Numbered from the stretch's first letter, positions 25,379-33,173 are shown. The stretch: 64,000 nucleotides of DNA from GCA-002712965 sp913048525 (GCA_913048525.1 CAJWWP010000002.1:18719-82718), one strand, 5' to 3'. Translations and numbers: made by a program. Notes: generated from the letters alone by a model not told the origin.

Positions 25379-26548
25379 TTAGAGTGTGTCCTCGGACCCG
25401 AGGACCAGCGAGCACATTTCACTCGCTGTACCGCCTCAACCATTAACTAAACACAAATCGTCTTTCTGAACCTGTCTGCTGCCAGCCTTCTCCATTATCT
25501 GACGGGCTCCTTCAATAACATGGCGAAACCCCCCCGCGAGTCCTGGCTGACCTCCAGATAGTTGCCCGCCGTCAGTGTTGATAGGAAATTCACCCTTGTA
25601 TGTTGTATCCGTGGACTCGTAAAAAGGTCCCACCTCACCCTTTCCTACCAGTCCAGCATCTTCGAGGCACACGGCCGCGAGTATGGTGTATCAATCGTAA
25701 AACTCCGCGAATTCCATATCGCTCGGTTCATATCCCGCCATAGCAAGTGCCCTCCTGGCGGAGTCAATCGCTGGAGTTTCGGTGAATTTATCACGTTGCC
25801 ATATGTTTGCTTCTCCCTGTTGTAACCCTACTCCCAAAATATAGGCGGGCCTTTTAGAGATAGTTTTGGCTCTCTCAGGTGAGGTTATGATCAATGCGGC
25901 AGCACCATCACATGGCATTACAGATTCTAGTAGCTTTAACGGTTCGTTGATGTATCTTGAGTTAAGGACATCTTCTTTAGAGGCAGGCTGTCCGTTGAAT
26001 ACAGCATTAGGGTTATCTTGTGCATTGAATCTTTGGTCGGCAGCCATTTTTGCCATCTGTTCTTCCGTAGTACCATACTCATGCATATGGCGTCTGTATA
26101 TGAGTCCATAACCGGTATTGGCTCCAGGAGCCATACCATATGGTTCTTCCCACTCAGACCGTACGCTGGGCCCCGCAGCTCCCCTTCCAGCGATTCTTCC
26201 CTGACGTTCTCCTTCTTCTCGAGAATTTCCCATGACAACTAAGGCAGTGTTGCATATGCCTGCGTTTATAGCAGCTGCGGCTACCATAGTTGCGGTTGCC
26301 CCGCTAGCGCCTTGCATGGCAACGCCGGTAGCAAACTGAGGCTTGATTCCGATGTATTCCGCAGTCTGCGGTGGAGCGGCGACACCATCGGTGACCAGGC
26401 CATCAATGTCCTCTTTTTTTAGACCGGCGTCGCTAAGCGCCAACGCTGTGGCTTCGGCACATAGGCCCATCAAGGAACGACCTTGGTGAACACGTCTTGT
26501 TGGGACCTCACCAATTCCGACAATTGCCGCTTTTCCTCTTAGACTCAT
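25379..26548 (-). CDS. Ltp2-like thiolase-fold protein with two in-frame TGA codons (candidate selenoprotein or pseudogene)
   Basis: The frame runs 390 codons (389 residues plus TAA), the usual length for lipid-transfer-protein-type thiolases, but has TGA at codons 286 (25691-25693) and 371 (25436-25438). No frameshift is seen and the translation matches the family on both sides of each TGA: EFAEFYD-TGA-YTILAAVCLEDAG, NTDGGQLSGGQPGLAGG and CLVNG-TGA-GGTASEMCSLVLG. The first TGA occupies the Cys of the Y/H-D-C-[YF] motif. The thiolase nucleophile Cys is Gly here (GASG, 80-83) and the GHP His is Gln (GQP), so an Ltp2-like aldolase role with the neighbouring DUF35 protein is likelier than thiolysis. 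TGA ends many normal genes in this window. Either TGA is read as selenocysteine or the gene is recently inactivated. Confidence 0.65.
25388..25405 (-). promoter_or_regulatory. SECIS-like hairpin with GGUC loop after the second TGA
   Basis: In the mRNA sense the arms GTCCTCG and CGAGGAC form a perfect 7-bp stem around the tetraloop GGTC. The same GGUC apical loop occurs in the SelB-binding SECIS of E. coli fdhF. It begins 30 bases after the second TGA and its loop begins 37 bases after it, which is at the long end of what is reported for bacterial SECIS elements. No T tract follows, so it is not an ordinary terminator. A role in selenocysteine insertion is inference. Confidence 0.35.
25406..25428 (-). 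promoter_or_regulatory. Second hairpin directly after the second TGA
   Basis: CAGCGAG and CTCGCTG form a perfect 7-bp stem with a nine-base loop (TGAAATGTG) beginning seven bases after the second TGA. It abuts the GGUC hairpin with no gap, so the two stems could stack. The loop has G at its second base, as the general bacterial SECIS pattern asks, though the UGA-to-loop spacing (14-15 bases) is slightly short. Confidence 0.35.
25657..25685 (-). promoter_or_regulatory. SECIS-like hairpin after the first TGA
   Basis: Downstream of TGA codon 286 the mRNA can form CAT/ATG, TCG/CGA and GGC/GCC stems, separated by a 2x2 internal loop and one mismatch, with the apical loop CGUGU. The loop begins 17 bases after the TGA, has G at its second position and a 3-bp upper stem, matching the loose bacterial SECIS consensus. 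The stem is interrupted, so this is suggestive only. Confidence 0.3.
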
Positions 26549-26639
26549 CTTAACCTGACCTTGTCACAAACAGCTCGAGTTGATAAATGCAACACCGCTT
26601 CGAATCTTACTACATATGGTGTATCCGGGATTTGTATTC

Positions 26640-27503
26640 CTAGATGCCTTTTAAGAAACCTTGGATAGCGTTGTAGAGATCAGTTTCCCTTCCAACATAG
26701 CCATGGTTTGCAGAGTCAACCATCTTTAACGATAAATGTGGAGAATGGGTGCCTATGTGTTTTTCGATTGTCCGGCGTGCTAAACCGCAGACTGGTAGTT
26801 CTTGCGGATCACCTATCTTAGTTTCGAGCTCACCAAAAATGAACAAGGTTGGTATTTGGATTGCCAAAGCATGCCTGCTCATCTGGTACCGGTCATCCTT
26901 ATTGAAGCAATCAACGAATGAAGCAGCTGCCCATGTTGATCCCCAAGGCAACCCTGGCTGTAAAAGTTGTTCTGGATTTCCGTTGGCAATGGATAACTCA
27001 GCGAGTGAGAAGAATTCTTTAAATTTTTCCCCGTGTAATTCAACTATTCCCTTGTGGTTGTACTCGCCTGGGGATACTGGGATCAATGCTTTGACGTTAC
27101 TGAATTGGGAAGTTGATTGAGCGTAAATTGCCCTCACAGCCCCACCACTGTGGCCTCCAACCGCTATATTTTGGTGGCCCATGGTCGCGAGGAAGTTAAC
27201 CCAAGCCTGTATGTCTAATGGAGATTGTGAAACTGACTCGAATGCGTAGCCGCCCTTTACATCTGGGTTACCAGTCGAGGATATAGTGTCATGACCACGC
27301 CTGTTGGCGGATAAAAAAGTGATACCCTCCCGCGATAGCATTTCTCCCATTTTGAGATAAAGAGGGTTATAAAAATTACCGCCGTCTCCATGGAAGAAAA
27401 GTAGAGCCGATATGTTGCTGGGGGTGTCAGCAATTGTCGAAAACAAGGCGCCTGCGAGGGTTACATCATCTTCTGTTTTGGTATGCACGATTTTCGCGTT
27501 CAA
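26640..27503 (-). CDS. Alpha/beta hydrolase
   Basis: A 287-residue serine hydrolase. The oxyanion-hole segment is FFHGDGGNF (near 37-45), the nucleophile elbow GGHSGG has Ser119, the acid is probably in the FIFGELETKIGDP region, and the catalytic His is in SANHGYVG near the C-terminus. It looks like a cytosolic esterase or dienelactone-hydrolase-type enzyme, with no signal peptide. The substrate is unknown. The start is TTG with AGGAAA eight bases upstream, and the gene follows degV by 19 bases. Confidence 0.82.
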   Translation of the reverse strand: MNAKIVHTKTEDDVTLAGALFSTIADTPSNISALLFFHGDGGNFYNPLYLKMGEMLSREGITFLSANRRGHDTISSTGNPDVKGGYAFESVSQSPLDIQAWVNFLATMGHQNIAVGGHSGGAVRAIYAQSTSQFSNVKALIPVSPGEYNHKGIVELHGEKFKEFFSLAELSIANGNPEQLLQPGLPWGSTWAAASFVDCFNKDDRYQMSRHALAIQIPTLFIFGELETKIGDPQELPVCGLARRTIEKHIGTHSPHLSLKMVDSANHGYVGRETDLYNAIQGFLKGI

Positions 27504-27522
27504 GTTACATTTCCTGAATGCA

Positions 27523-28365
27523 CTAAACTGCAGTCAGAAATCCGAGTGCAACAAGATCGGGCCCTGCATGTGTTCCTATAACTGGCCCAACTCTTATCAC
27601 CATGGGAGTTTTACCTGCTGGTAGCAGGTCGCTTACTTTTCCCGCCACTATTTCTGCGTCTTTTGTATCGGTGCTGTACATGACATAGATCTCTTCGATG
27701 TCTCCGAAAGATCTGATGGCTTGTTCAAGTTTTGATAGTCCTGCTTTTCTAGAACGAGCCTTACCGTATGGCGCTATTTCTCCATTTTCCACAGTGAGAA
27801 TAGGGCGTATTTTTAAAAGGCCTCCCAGCAATGACTGCGCCTTGCCAATACGCCCCCCTTTCGCTAGGTATTCCAAGGTGTCTAAGAGTACTATAAATCG
27901 ACTCCTATCTGCCGTAGACTCAGCCGCTGAAATAACTTCCTCGACAGATCCTCCCTGGTTCGCTGTTTGGGCCGCAGCAATTGTGGAGAATCCGAGTGAC
28001 ATTGATACCTGTTCGCTATCTACGACGTGGATATTAATTTCGCCCTCGAGATTTTTTGATGCCTGAAGTGCTGAGTTGTAAGTTCCACTAAGTATCTGCG
28101 ATATATGAATGGATACTATTTCGTCACCTTCTTTCGCGATTTTTTTATATAGGTCTACAAATTCTCCAATTGAAGGTTGAGACGTGGTTGGATGAATAGG
28201 TCCTTCAATTAATTTCTCAAAGAACTGATCTGGTGTAATTTCGGTTCCATCTTTAAATACTTCATTAGCGAAATGAACATTTAGGGGAACCACTTCGATT
28301 CCGTGTTCTGATGCCAGTGCTGGTGGTAGGTCAGATGTGCTATCTGTCACTATTCTTATTGTCAT
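27523..28365 (-). CDS. DegV family fatty-acid-binding protein
   Basis: A 280-residue DegV/FakB-type protein. It starts with IVTDSTSDLPP, the family signature, and has the TSQPSIGEFVDLY motif and the IHISQILSGTYNSA segment that contacts the fatty acid carboxylate. FakB proteins present fatty acids to the kinase FakA; no fakA-like gene is seen here, so the partner may be elsewhere or absent. The ATG start has GGAG eight bases upstream. It lies 54 bases after the CehA/McbA gene and 19 bases before the hydrolase gene. Confidence 0.88.
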   Translation of the reverse strand: MTIRIVTDSTSDLPPALASEHGIEVVPLNVHFANEVFKDGTEITPDQFFEKLIEGPIHPTTSQPSIGEFVDLYKKIAKEGDEIVSIHISQILSGTYNSALQASKNLEGEINIHVVDSEQVSMSLGFSTIAAAQTANQGGSVEEVISAAESTADRSRFIVLLDTLEYLAKGGRIGKAQSLLGGLLKIRPILTVENGEIAPYGKARSRKAGLSKLEQAIRSFGDIEEIYVMYSTDTKDAEIVAGKVSDLLPAGKTPMVIRVGPVIGTHAGPDLVALGFLTAV

Positions 28366-28419
28366 TGCAATTACTCCTGGCTATGTTTCGGAAACACTGA
28401 TATTGGTAAAAATTATTTT

Positions 28420-29868
28420 TTATGAGGGGTTTTCTGATGCTCGGCTTCTATAGATATCCTGCGCCTCACGAAACAGGGTTTCTATTTCTTGACGTTGGTA
28501 ATCGTTGTAAAATCGTCCTTTTCTACGAACCCACTCTAAGGATTCTTCTATTTGTTGCGCGAATTTGAGACTTGCATCGGTTTTTTTAGCGGAAGCTAAG
28601 CCAGTCTTTACGTATATAGGACTTGTGTGAGCGAATTGAGGTTGTAAATAGCTGTCTCTAAAGGAGCTAAACAGCCTTGCCGCTATCCAACCGTCGAATT
28701 CTAAATTCACGTCCATTTTGAAGATCCCCTTAGTGGAACCATCGGGGTATTTTTCTCTACCCACGACCTCGCCATTTTGCACTAATTCAATTATCTGAAC
28801 AGGATAATGTGAAGTCCATTGAACCTGCGCGGCGACACTTTCACCACTTTTTGATTGGATTTCGTCTCCTGGGTTACTGTCGCCAACTTGTATCTTTAGT
28901 GAAGGGCCGTTTGTAATAAAAGTTCGCCCTTTTTTAAATGAATCAAGCCATTCTCCATATTCAAAGTTATTTCCGGTCCATGAGTAGACCCGATTTGATG
29001 AGCATATGTACCAGTCCGATCCTGTAGAGGCGGGAAGTTTTATTCCTGCGTTTAGCATCTGATAATAAATGTCGTATTCTGTGTCGTTCCAGTAGGGGTC
29101 GAATAAATTGAAGGCATCAATTTTGCCAAGTGCTGCAGCCACCGGTGCTTCCATACCCTGTCCATTATGACACCATATAACAGTTCCACCTTGCTGATGC
29201 GCTACATCACATGCATAGGAAAGAGGTGGATAATCGGGCTCAAAGGCATCTACAAGTAATCCCCGACTTAGTGGGTCCACAACGTTGCGTATGTCTAGGA
29301 GCATGATGTGTCCGTAGCCGATTTCCCATGGTTTCTGGTTATGCCGACTTTCTTCGCCATTTTGTACGTAGTGGTGATCCGAAGAGAAATCGTTCAAGAA
29401 TCCTATGGGGTACTTATTAGTGGAATAATTTAAATCCCATCTTTTTAACACGCTAACTGCTGTCATTCGAAGATTTTCTACACGCGGGTCTAAATGCAGC
29501 CGTTCGTCAGGCCTATTCTCCTTTTCGTCGTAATGTATGTGGGTATTTCCTGGATGCCAGCCTTGCTCCTGTAAGTCGTTCCAGCGTGAGAGTTCAATTT
29601 CAATCGACTTGTTACTTTTGGGAGAAGATTCTAGGTAAATTGTTTCGGGGGTGTATTCGGTGCCTCTTTCCACGGTGATTCTTGTGTTTCCCCGATTCAC
29701 GTCTACTTCGAAGCTCCCGTCTGTGTAAAAAAATGGCTGGCCAGGGCCCACCTTTTGGATGGCTTTTTTAGGGTGGACGTAATTGCCAGACGAATCAATT
29801 ACTTGAGCTTTTGCATTTATGGTGCCACCAGTTTCTGAATCAATAATTGTTGCCCTAATTTTCCCCAT
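28420..29868 (-). CDS. CehA/McbA family PHP-type metallohydrolase
   Basis: A 482-residue protein of the CehA/McbA family, PHP-superfamily metallohydrolases named after carbamate (carbaryl) hydrolases. An N-terminal beta domain (carboxypeptidase-regulatory-like) is followed by the metal motif HPGNTHIHYDE (near 105-115), then VIWCHNGQG and ASTGSDWY, which resemble PHP metal-site strands, and a C-terminal beta domain. No signal peptide is clear. AGGAGG lies six bases from the ATG, inside the loop of a small hairpin (listed separately). It is the first gene of the minus-strand run that includes degV and the thiolase-fold gene. Confidence 0.78.
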   Translation of the reverse strand: MGKIRATIIDSETGGTINAKAQVIDSSGNYVHPKKAIQKVGPGQPFFYTDGSFEVDVNRGNTRITVERGTEYTPETIYLESSPKSNKSIEIELSRWNDLQEQGWHPGNTHIHYDEKENRPDERLHLDPRVENLRMTAVSVLKRWDLNYSTNKYPIGFLNDFSSDHHYVQNGEESRHNQKPWEIGYGHIMLLDIRNVVDPLSRGLLVDAFEPDYPPLSYACDVAHQQGGTVIWCHNGQGMEAPVAAALGKIDAFNLFDPYWNDTEYDIYYQMLNAGIKLPASTGSDWYICSSNRVYSWTGNNFEYGEWLDSFKKGRTFITNGPSLKIQVGDSNPGDEIQSKSGESVAAQVQWTSHYPVQIIELVQNGEVVGREKYPDGSTKGIFKMDVNLEFDGWIAARLFSSFRDSYLQPQFAHTSPIYVKTGLASAKKTDASLKFAQQIEESLEWVRRKGRFYNDYQRQEIETLFREAQDIYRSRASENPS

Positions 29869-29869
29869 A

Positions 29870-29887
29870 GTGCACCTCCTAGTGCAC
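29870..29887 (-). promoter_or_regulatory. Hairpin enclosing the Shine-Dalgarno sequence of the CehA/McbA gene
   Basis: In the mRNA sense, two copies of the palindrome GTGCAC flank TAGGAG, so the six-base stem places most of the AGGAGG ribosome binding site in a loop one base before the ATG. This could modulate translation, or the two palindromes could form a small operator. No ligand or regulator is known. Confidence 0.35.
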
Positions 29888-30005
29888 GCATTATATGGAA
29901 ATGAGATTGGCTTTGGGTTGAACCCTTTCTAATTGCGATTCTAGCCGCGCGTCTTGGTTAAATAAGTTTCACCTGGTATATGGACTAAGTTGGAGTTTTA
30001 TTCTG

Positions 30006-30011
30006 TATAAT
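30006..30011 (+). promoter_or_regulatory. Candidate -10 box upstream of the SAP-like gene
   Basis: A consensus TATAAT lies 78 bases before the SAP-like gene start. The -35 region, 17 bases upstream, is a poor match (GACTAA), so this is a weak promoter call in the roughly 220-base divergent gap between the CehA/McbA gene and the SAP-like gene. Confidence 0.35.
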
Positions 30012-30088
30012 GAATAAAATTTCTAGACTTACCAAGATGGTTTTTGTAATGTACACCCTTGGTTTTTTAGGCATATGGGGGCGATAAA

Positions 30089-30304
30089 ATGAACATTGAT
30101 AAACTTCTTGTCGAATGCAGGTCTGATGACTTAGCCCATGCACTCCGAGAACTTGGGCTACCTGTTACTGGGACGAAACCTCAAAGAATTGAGAGACTTG
30201 TACAGCATCATGCAGGCGGAGGTGCGACCTCCGATATACTTGGGGCTCTGAAACCGGAGGATCTGAGGAGAGCTGCTAAAGCTATAGAATTTGAAGGAGC
30301 CTAA
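30089..30304 (+). CDS. Small SAP-domain-like protein
   Basis: A 71-residue protein with a helix-extended loop-helix, KLLVECRSDDLAHALRELGLPVTGTKPQRIERL (given here in two parts: residues 5-20 and 21-37), resembling the SAP fold where LGLPVTGTK is the characteristic turn. SAP and related Rho-N/HeH motifs often bind DNA or RNA. The C-terminal half (GALKPEDLRRAAKAIEFEG) is a second helical segment. It has GGGGGCG upstream and lies 19 bases before the UxuA-type gene, so the two may be cotranscribed. Its function is unknown. Confidence 0.6.
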   Translation: MNIDKLLVECRSDDLAHALRELGLPVTGTKPQRIERLVQHHAGGGATSDILGALKPEDLRRAAKAIEFEGA

Positions 30305-30323
30305 AGCCAACAAGGAATAAGGT

Positions 30324-31295
30324 ATGAGAGTAGGATTCGGACAATTTGATCAGCCTACTCCACAGTATTTTAGGTTTGCGGCCCAGTACGGGGCTACCGA
30401 TATATTGATGAATTTCAATCGTGGTACGCCCTTTCCAAGTTTGGGAGGACGTTGGGAGCTTGCCGATCTCGTCAAACTTCGTATTAGTGCAGAGCAGTAT
30501 GGACTTAAATTTTCTGCGATAGAAAATGTTCCTGCTCACTTCTATGACCATATCATGTTAGGTGGACCACACAGAGATCAACAGATTGAGAACATGATAT
30601 ATACGGTTCGGAATATCGCTAGGGCTGGTATACCAATCTTTGGCTACAACTGGATGCCTTCCATGGTTTGGAGAACAAGACCACAACATATAAGGTGTGG
30701 AGCTCTTGCAACTGCTTTTGATTATGAGGAGGCAAAAAGAGCGCCCCTGACTCATGGGCACATTTATTCAGAAGAGGATATGTGGGAAAACCTAGAGTAT
30801 TGGATAAAGATAATCACTCCTATCGCTGAAGAGGAAGGAATTAGATTGGGTATCCATCCTTGTGACCCTCCTGTCGAGCAATTGGGGGGAGTCCCGCAGC
30901 TTCTACGTAGCTTCAATTCGTACAAACGACTGATAAATATCGTTGAATCTCCCAGCAATGCCATCGAATTCTGTCAGGGAACGTTTTCCGAGATGGAAGG
31001 CGACAACATTTATGAAATGATCCGTTATTTTGGAGAGCGTGAAAAGATTCTTTACGTCCACTTTCGTAATGTTTCGGGTCAGGTTCCAAAATTCCACGAG
31101 GAATTTATAAATACCGGTTATGTTGATATGTACAAAGCAATGACAATTTACCAAGACGTAGGCTTTGATGGATTTTTTATTGACGATCATGTCCCGAATA
31201 CTTTTCAAGATACAGAATGGGGACATCGAGGTCGAGCTTTTGCCAACGGCTACATTCAAGGGTTAATAGAAGCTGTTGCTAAGGGGTCTAAATGA
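30324..31295 (+). CDS. Mannonate dehydratase family protein (UxuA-like)
   Basis: A 323-residue TIM-barrel protein of the UxuA family. UxuA dehydrates D-mannonate to 2-keto-3-deoxygluconate. Family features are GIPIFGYNWMPS, a metal-binding region RLGIHPCDPP, FCQGTFSEM and the C-terminal YVHFRNVSG ... FDGFFIDDHVPN. The N-terminus is shorter than in E. coli UxuA and the substrate may differ; distant UxuA-like paralogues are frequent in marine Chloroflexota. A ribosome binding site (AGGA) precedes the ATG. No uxaC or kdgK is nearby. Confidence 0.8.
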   Translation: MRVGFGQFDQPTPQYFRFAAQYGATDILMNFNRGTPFPSLGGRWELADLVKLRISAEQYGLKFSAIENVPAHFYDHIMLGGPHRDQQIENMIYTVRNIARAGIPIFGYNWMPSMVWRTRPQHIRCGALATAFDYEEAKRAPLTHGHIYSEEDMWENLEYWIKIITPIAEEEGIRLGIHPCDPPVEQLGGVPQLLRSFNSYKRLINIVESPSNAIEFCQGTFSEMEGDNIYEMIRYFGEREKILYVHFRNVSGQVPKFHEEFINTGYVDMYKAMTIYQDVGFDGFFIDDHVPNTFQDTEWGHRGRAFANGYIQGLIEAVAKGSK

Positions 31296-31422
31296 CCCTT
31301 TATAAACTTGCACAGAGAGCTATAGCGCATCTGAATTAACCGCAGTTATTTTTCTAAAAAAAGCAATTATTCGATAGATATTTATATTTACAGGCTATTA
31401 TATGCTGTATTAAAGTCATAAT

Positions 31423-32184
31423 ATGGCGAGACAATTTTCGGATCCGCTTAAAATCTCTCGGGCACTTGAACTGCATGTTCAAGGGTCCAAACTTTCTGTT
31501 ATTAGAGATAGGATTAAGGGGATCGACGGGACTCCTAGTCTAAGAACTCTTAGTGGATGGCTAAATAAATTTCGACGGGTTGATTCCGAGAATATTGATG
31601 CCGACAAACCTATCGAATGGCGCCATATTGGATTTAATGGTTTGCCATGGGATTCATCGTCGTATCTCGCCACCCTCAACTCTTCTGGGGTTTTACCGTC
31701 TTTGAGAAGAGCACGTTGGTGGTGGCGAATTCACATTACGGCGCCAGATTTATCGGAGTCTGAGGTCATATCAATTGCCGACGACTGTGTACTCTTAGAG
31801 CATATGGAACTATTAACCATAAATTTGTCTTCCTCATATCCTGTGACTTGGGAAAATATTTGGAAAAGAGTAAGTGTGGGTGGGGGAGGCGATTCGGGAG
31901 GTGATATACGACTGGAGGAATCTTACGCCGTATGCAGGTTTGATCATGAACAAATATTGCCCGGCTGGATTGGAAGTGATGGAATCGTTTCAATAACTCG
32001 TAGTAGTTCTGGAGTAACCGTCATATGTCCCGATAAGGAGATACCATCTGATGCTCCGGTTTCTAGAGGGTGGATTGGATATCGATTAGCCAAGAGTAGG
32101 GATAATATTCAAAGCGCAGGAAAGATGGTTGTATCAAGTTGGGACTCAATTTATTTATTTTGTCCCCCGACTAGCTTAAGCTGA
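31423..32184 (+). CDS. Hypothetical protein, N-terminal HTH-like and C-terminal ACT-like
   Basis: I do not recognise this 253-residue protein as a whole. Residues 1-50 look like a helix-turn-helix similar to those at the start of transposase or resolvase-type proteins (DPLKISRALELHVQG, then TLSGWLNKF). Residues from about 165 on (YAVCRFDHEQILPGW ... SITRSSSGVTVICPD ... ERGW-like SRGW ... SSWDSIYLFC) resemble the CASTOR/ACT_7-type domain, whose usual STxDTDYxLV end is degenerate here. A Gly-rich stretch (SVGGGGDSGGD) lies between. A ligand-responsive DNA-binding protein is possible but unproven. It converges on the PH-domain gene. Confidence 0.6.
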   Translation: MARQFSDPLKISRALELHVQGSKLSVIRDRIKGIDGTPSLRTLSGWLNKFRRVDSENIDADKPIEWRHIGFNGLPWDSSSYLATLNSSGVLPSLRRARWWWRIHITAPDLSESEVISIADDCVLLEHMELLTINLSSSYPVTWENIWKRVSVGGGGDSGGDIRLEESYAVCRFDHEQILPGWIGSDGIVSITRSSSGVTVICPDKEIPSDAPVSRGWIGYRLAKSRDNIQSAGKMVVSSWDSIYLFCPPTSLS

Positions 32185-32222
32185 CACGTTTGCTACATCT
32201 TGGTGGAGGCTGTTTTTAGATT

Positions 32223-32786
32223 TCAGTCATCTTTGTCGTCGTCTGGAATGTCAGGTAGACCAGGAAGATTGGTATAAGTTCTAATGTGCTCAGCGAATTT
32301 TTGTGAATCACTCAAGTAAGAAAGTTTTGCTTGTCTTCGGTCGTCAAACACTATTCCAATTTCTGAGTATCCTAATGTCCTTCCCAGCATTCCGGGTTTC
32401 TCTTCCAGATGCAGCATAGTGTCAAACCCAAGGCGATAGGTTTTCCGCTTCTGTATTACTGGTAGACCCACCATGGTCAGATATAAGGAATCTTCAGAAA
32501 GGTAGTAAACCGTTTGTTTCCACCGTAGGTATCGGGGGCCGGCTATTCCAACAATAAGTAACATGGGTATTAGGCCCATTGTCAAGAAATCAAAAAATAC
32601 AACCACTAACAATAGTCCAATCCAGACGGTAGAGGGTAACATCCAAGCCCAGTGAGACTGACGGTACGATACTGTATTTTCGGGTATTGACTCGACCTCG
32701 AGAGATATAGGGGCTTCTTCTTTTGCAGCCTCCGTGTCACTTGTTTCTAAGGGTTCCGAATTGTCTGATTCGCTTTTGTCGTTCAC
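32223..32786 (-). CDS. PH-domain membrane protein
   Basis: A 187-residue protein with an acidic, charged N-terminus of about 45 residues, two adjacent membrane helices (roughly residues 48-85, MLPSTVWIGLLLVVVFFD and MGLIPMLLIVGIAG), and a soluble C-terminal domain (YYLSEDSLYLTMVGLPVIQKR ... LDIS-like) resembling bacterial PH domains (bPH2/YdbS type). Such proteins sit in the cytoplasmic membrane. Its role is unknown. It stands alone on the minus strand between the HTH/ACT gene and tRNA-Asn. Confidence 0.65.
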   Translation of the reverse strand: MNDKSESDNSEPLETSDTEAAKEEAPISLEVESIPENTVSYRQSHWAWMLPSTVWIGLLLVVVFFDFLTMGLIPMLLIVGIAGPRYLRWKQTVYYLSEDSLYLTMVGLPVIQKRKTYRLGFDTMLHLEEKPGMLGRTLGYSEIGIVFDDRRQAKLSYLSDSQKFAEHIRTYTNLPGLPDIPDDDKDD

Positions 32787-32858
32787 TTTGGCTCCATTTA
32801 GTTGTTTGTCAGTATTTTGAAGAAATTTGGCATTCTAACAACGAGAGCGAGATTAGAG

Positions 32859-32933
32859 TGGCTCCGCAGGCTGGATTCGAACCAGCGACCGATCGGTTAA
32901 CAGCCGATTGCTCTACCACTGAGCTACTGCGGA
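32859..32933 (-). tRNA. tRNA-Asn (anticodon GTT)
   Basis: Read on the minus strand, acceptor arms TCCGCAG and CTGCGGA pair perfectly, the D arm is GCTC/GAGC, and the anticodon loop CTGTTAA gives GTT. The T arm carries TTCGAAT between CTGG and CCAG. The discriminator is G and CCA is encoded. Confidence 0.97.
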
Positions 32934-33173
32934 ACGTGGTGCATAATGTCAACACGATAAACTCTGTTTAACTCGAGGGTTAGTTGGGCAACATTACAGT
33001 TCTGGCAGCCCTTTTACTTTATCGTGTACTCTCACATCAACTCTGACAGTCTACTACGATTGTCATGCAGTGCGATATGCCAGTCAACCAATGAAATTTG
33101 ATGCGATTGATGGAATTCCCTACAGGATTTTTTTGAGTTGTTACATATATTGGTAACAATAAGTCAGTTAGAG

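Noticed and set aside
25379..26548. TGA read as Trp or Gly (altered genetic code) as the explanation for the interrupted thiolase gene
   Set aside because: Many normal genes in the window end with TGA at the right place, such as the LLM gene at 1397 and gcvH. A genome-wide reassignment is therefore not supported.
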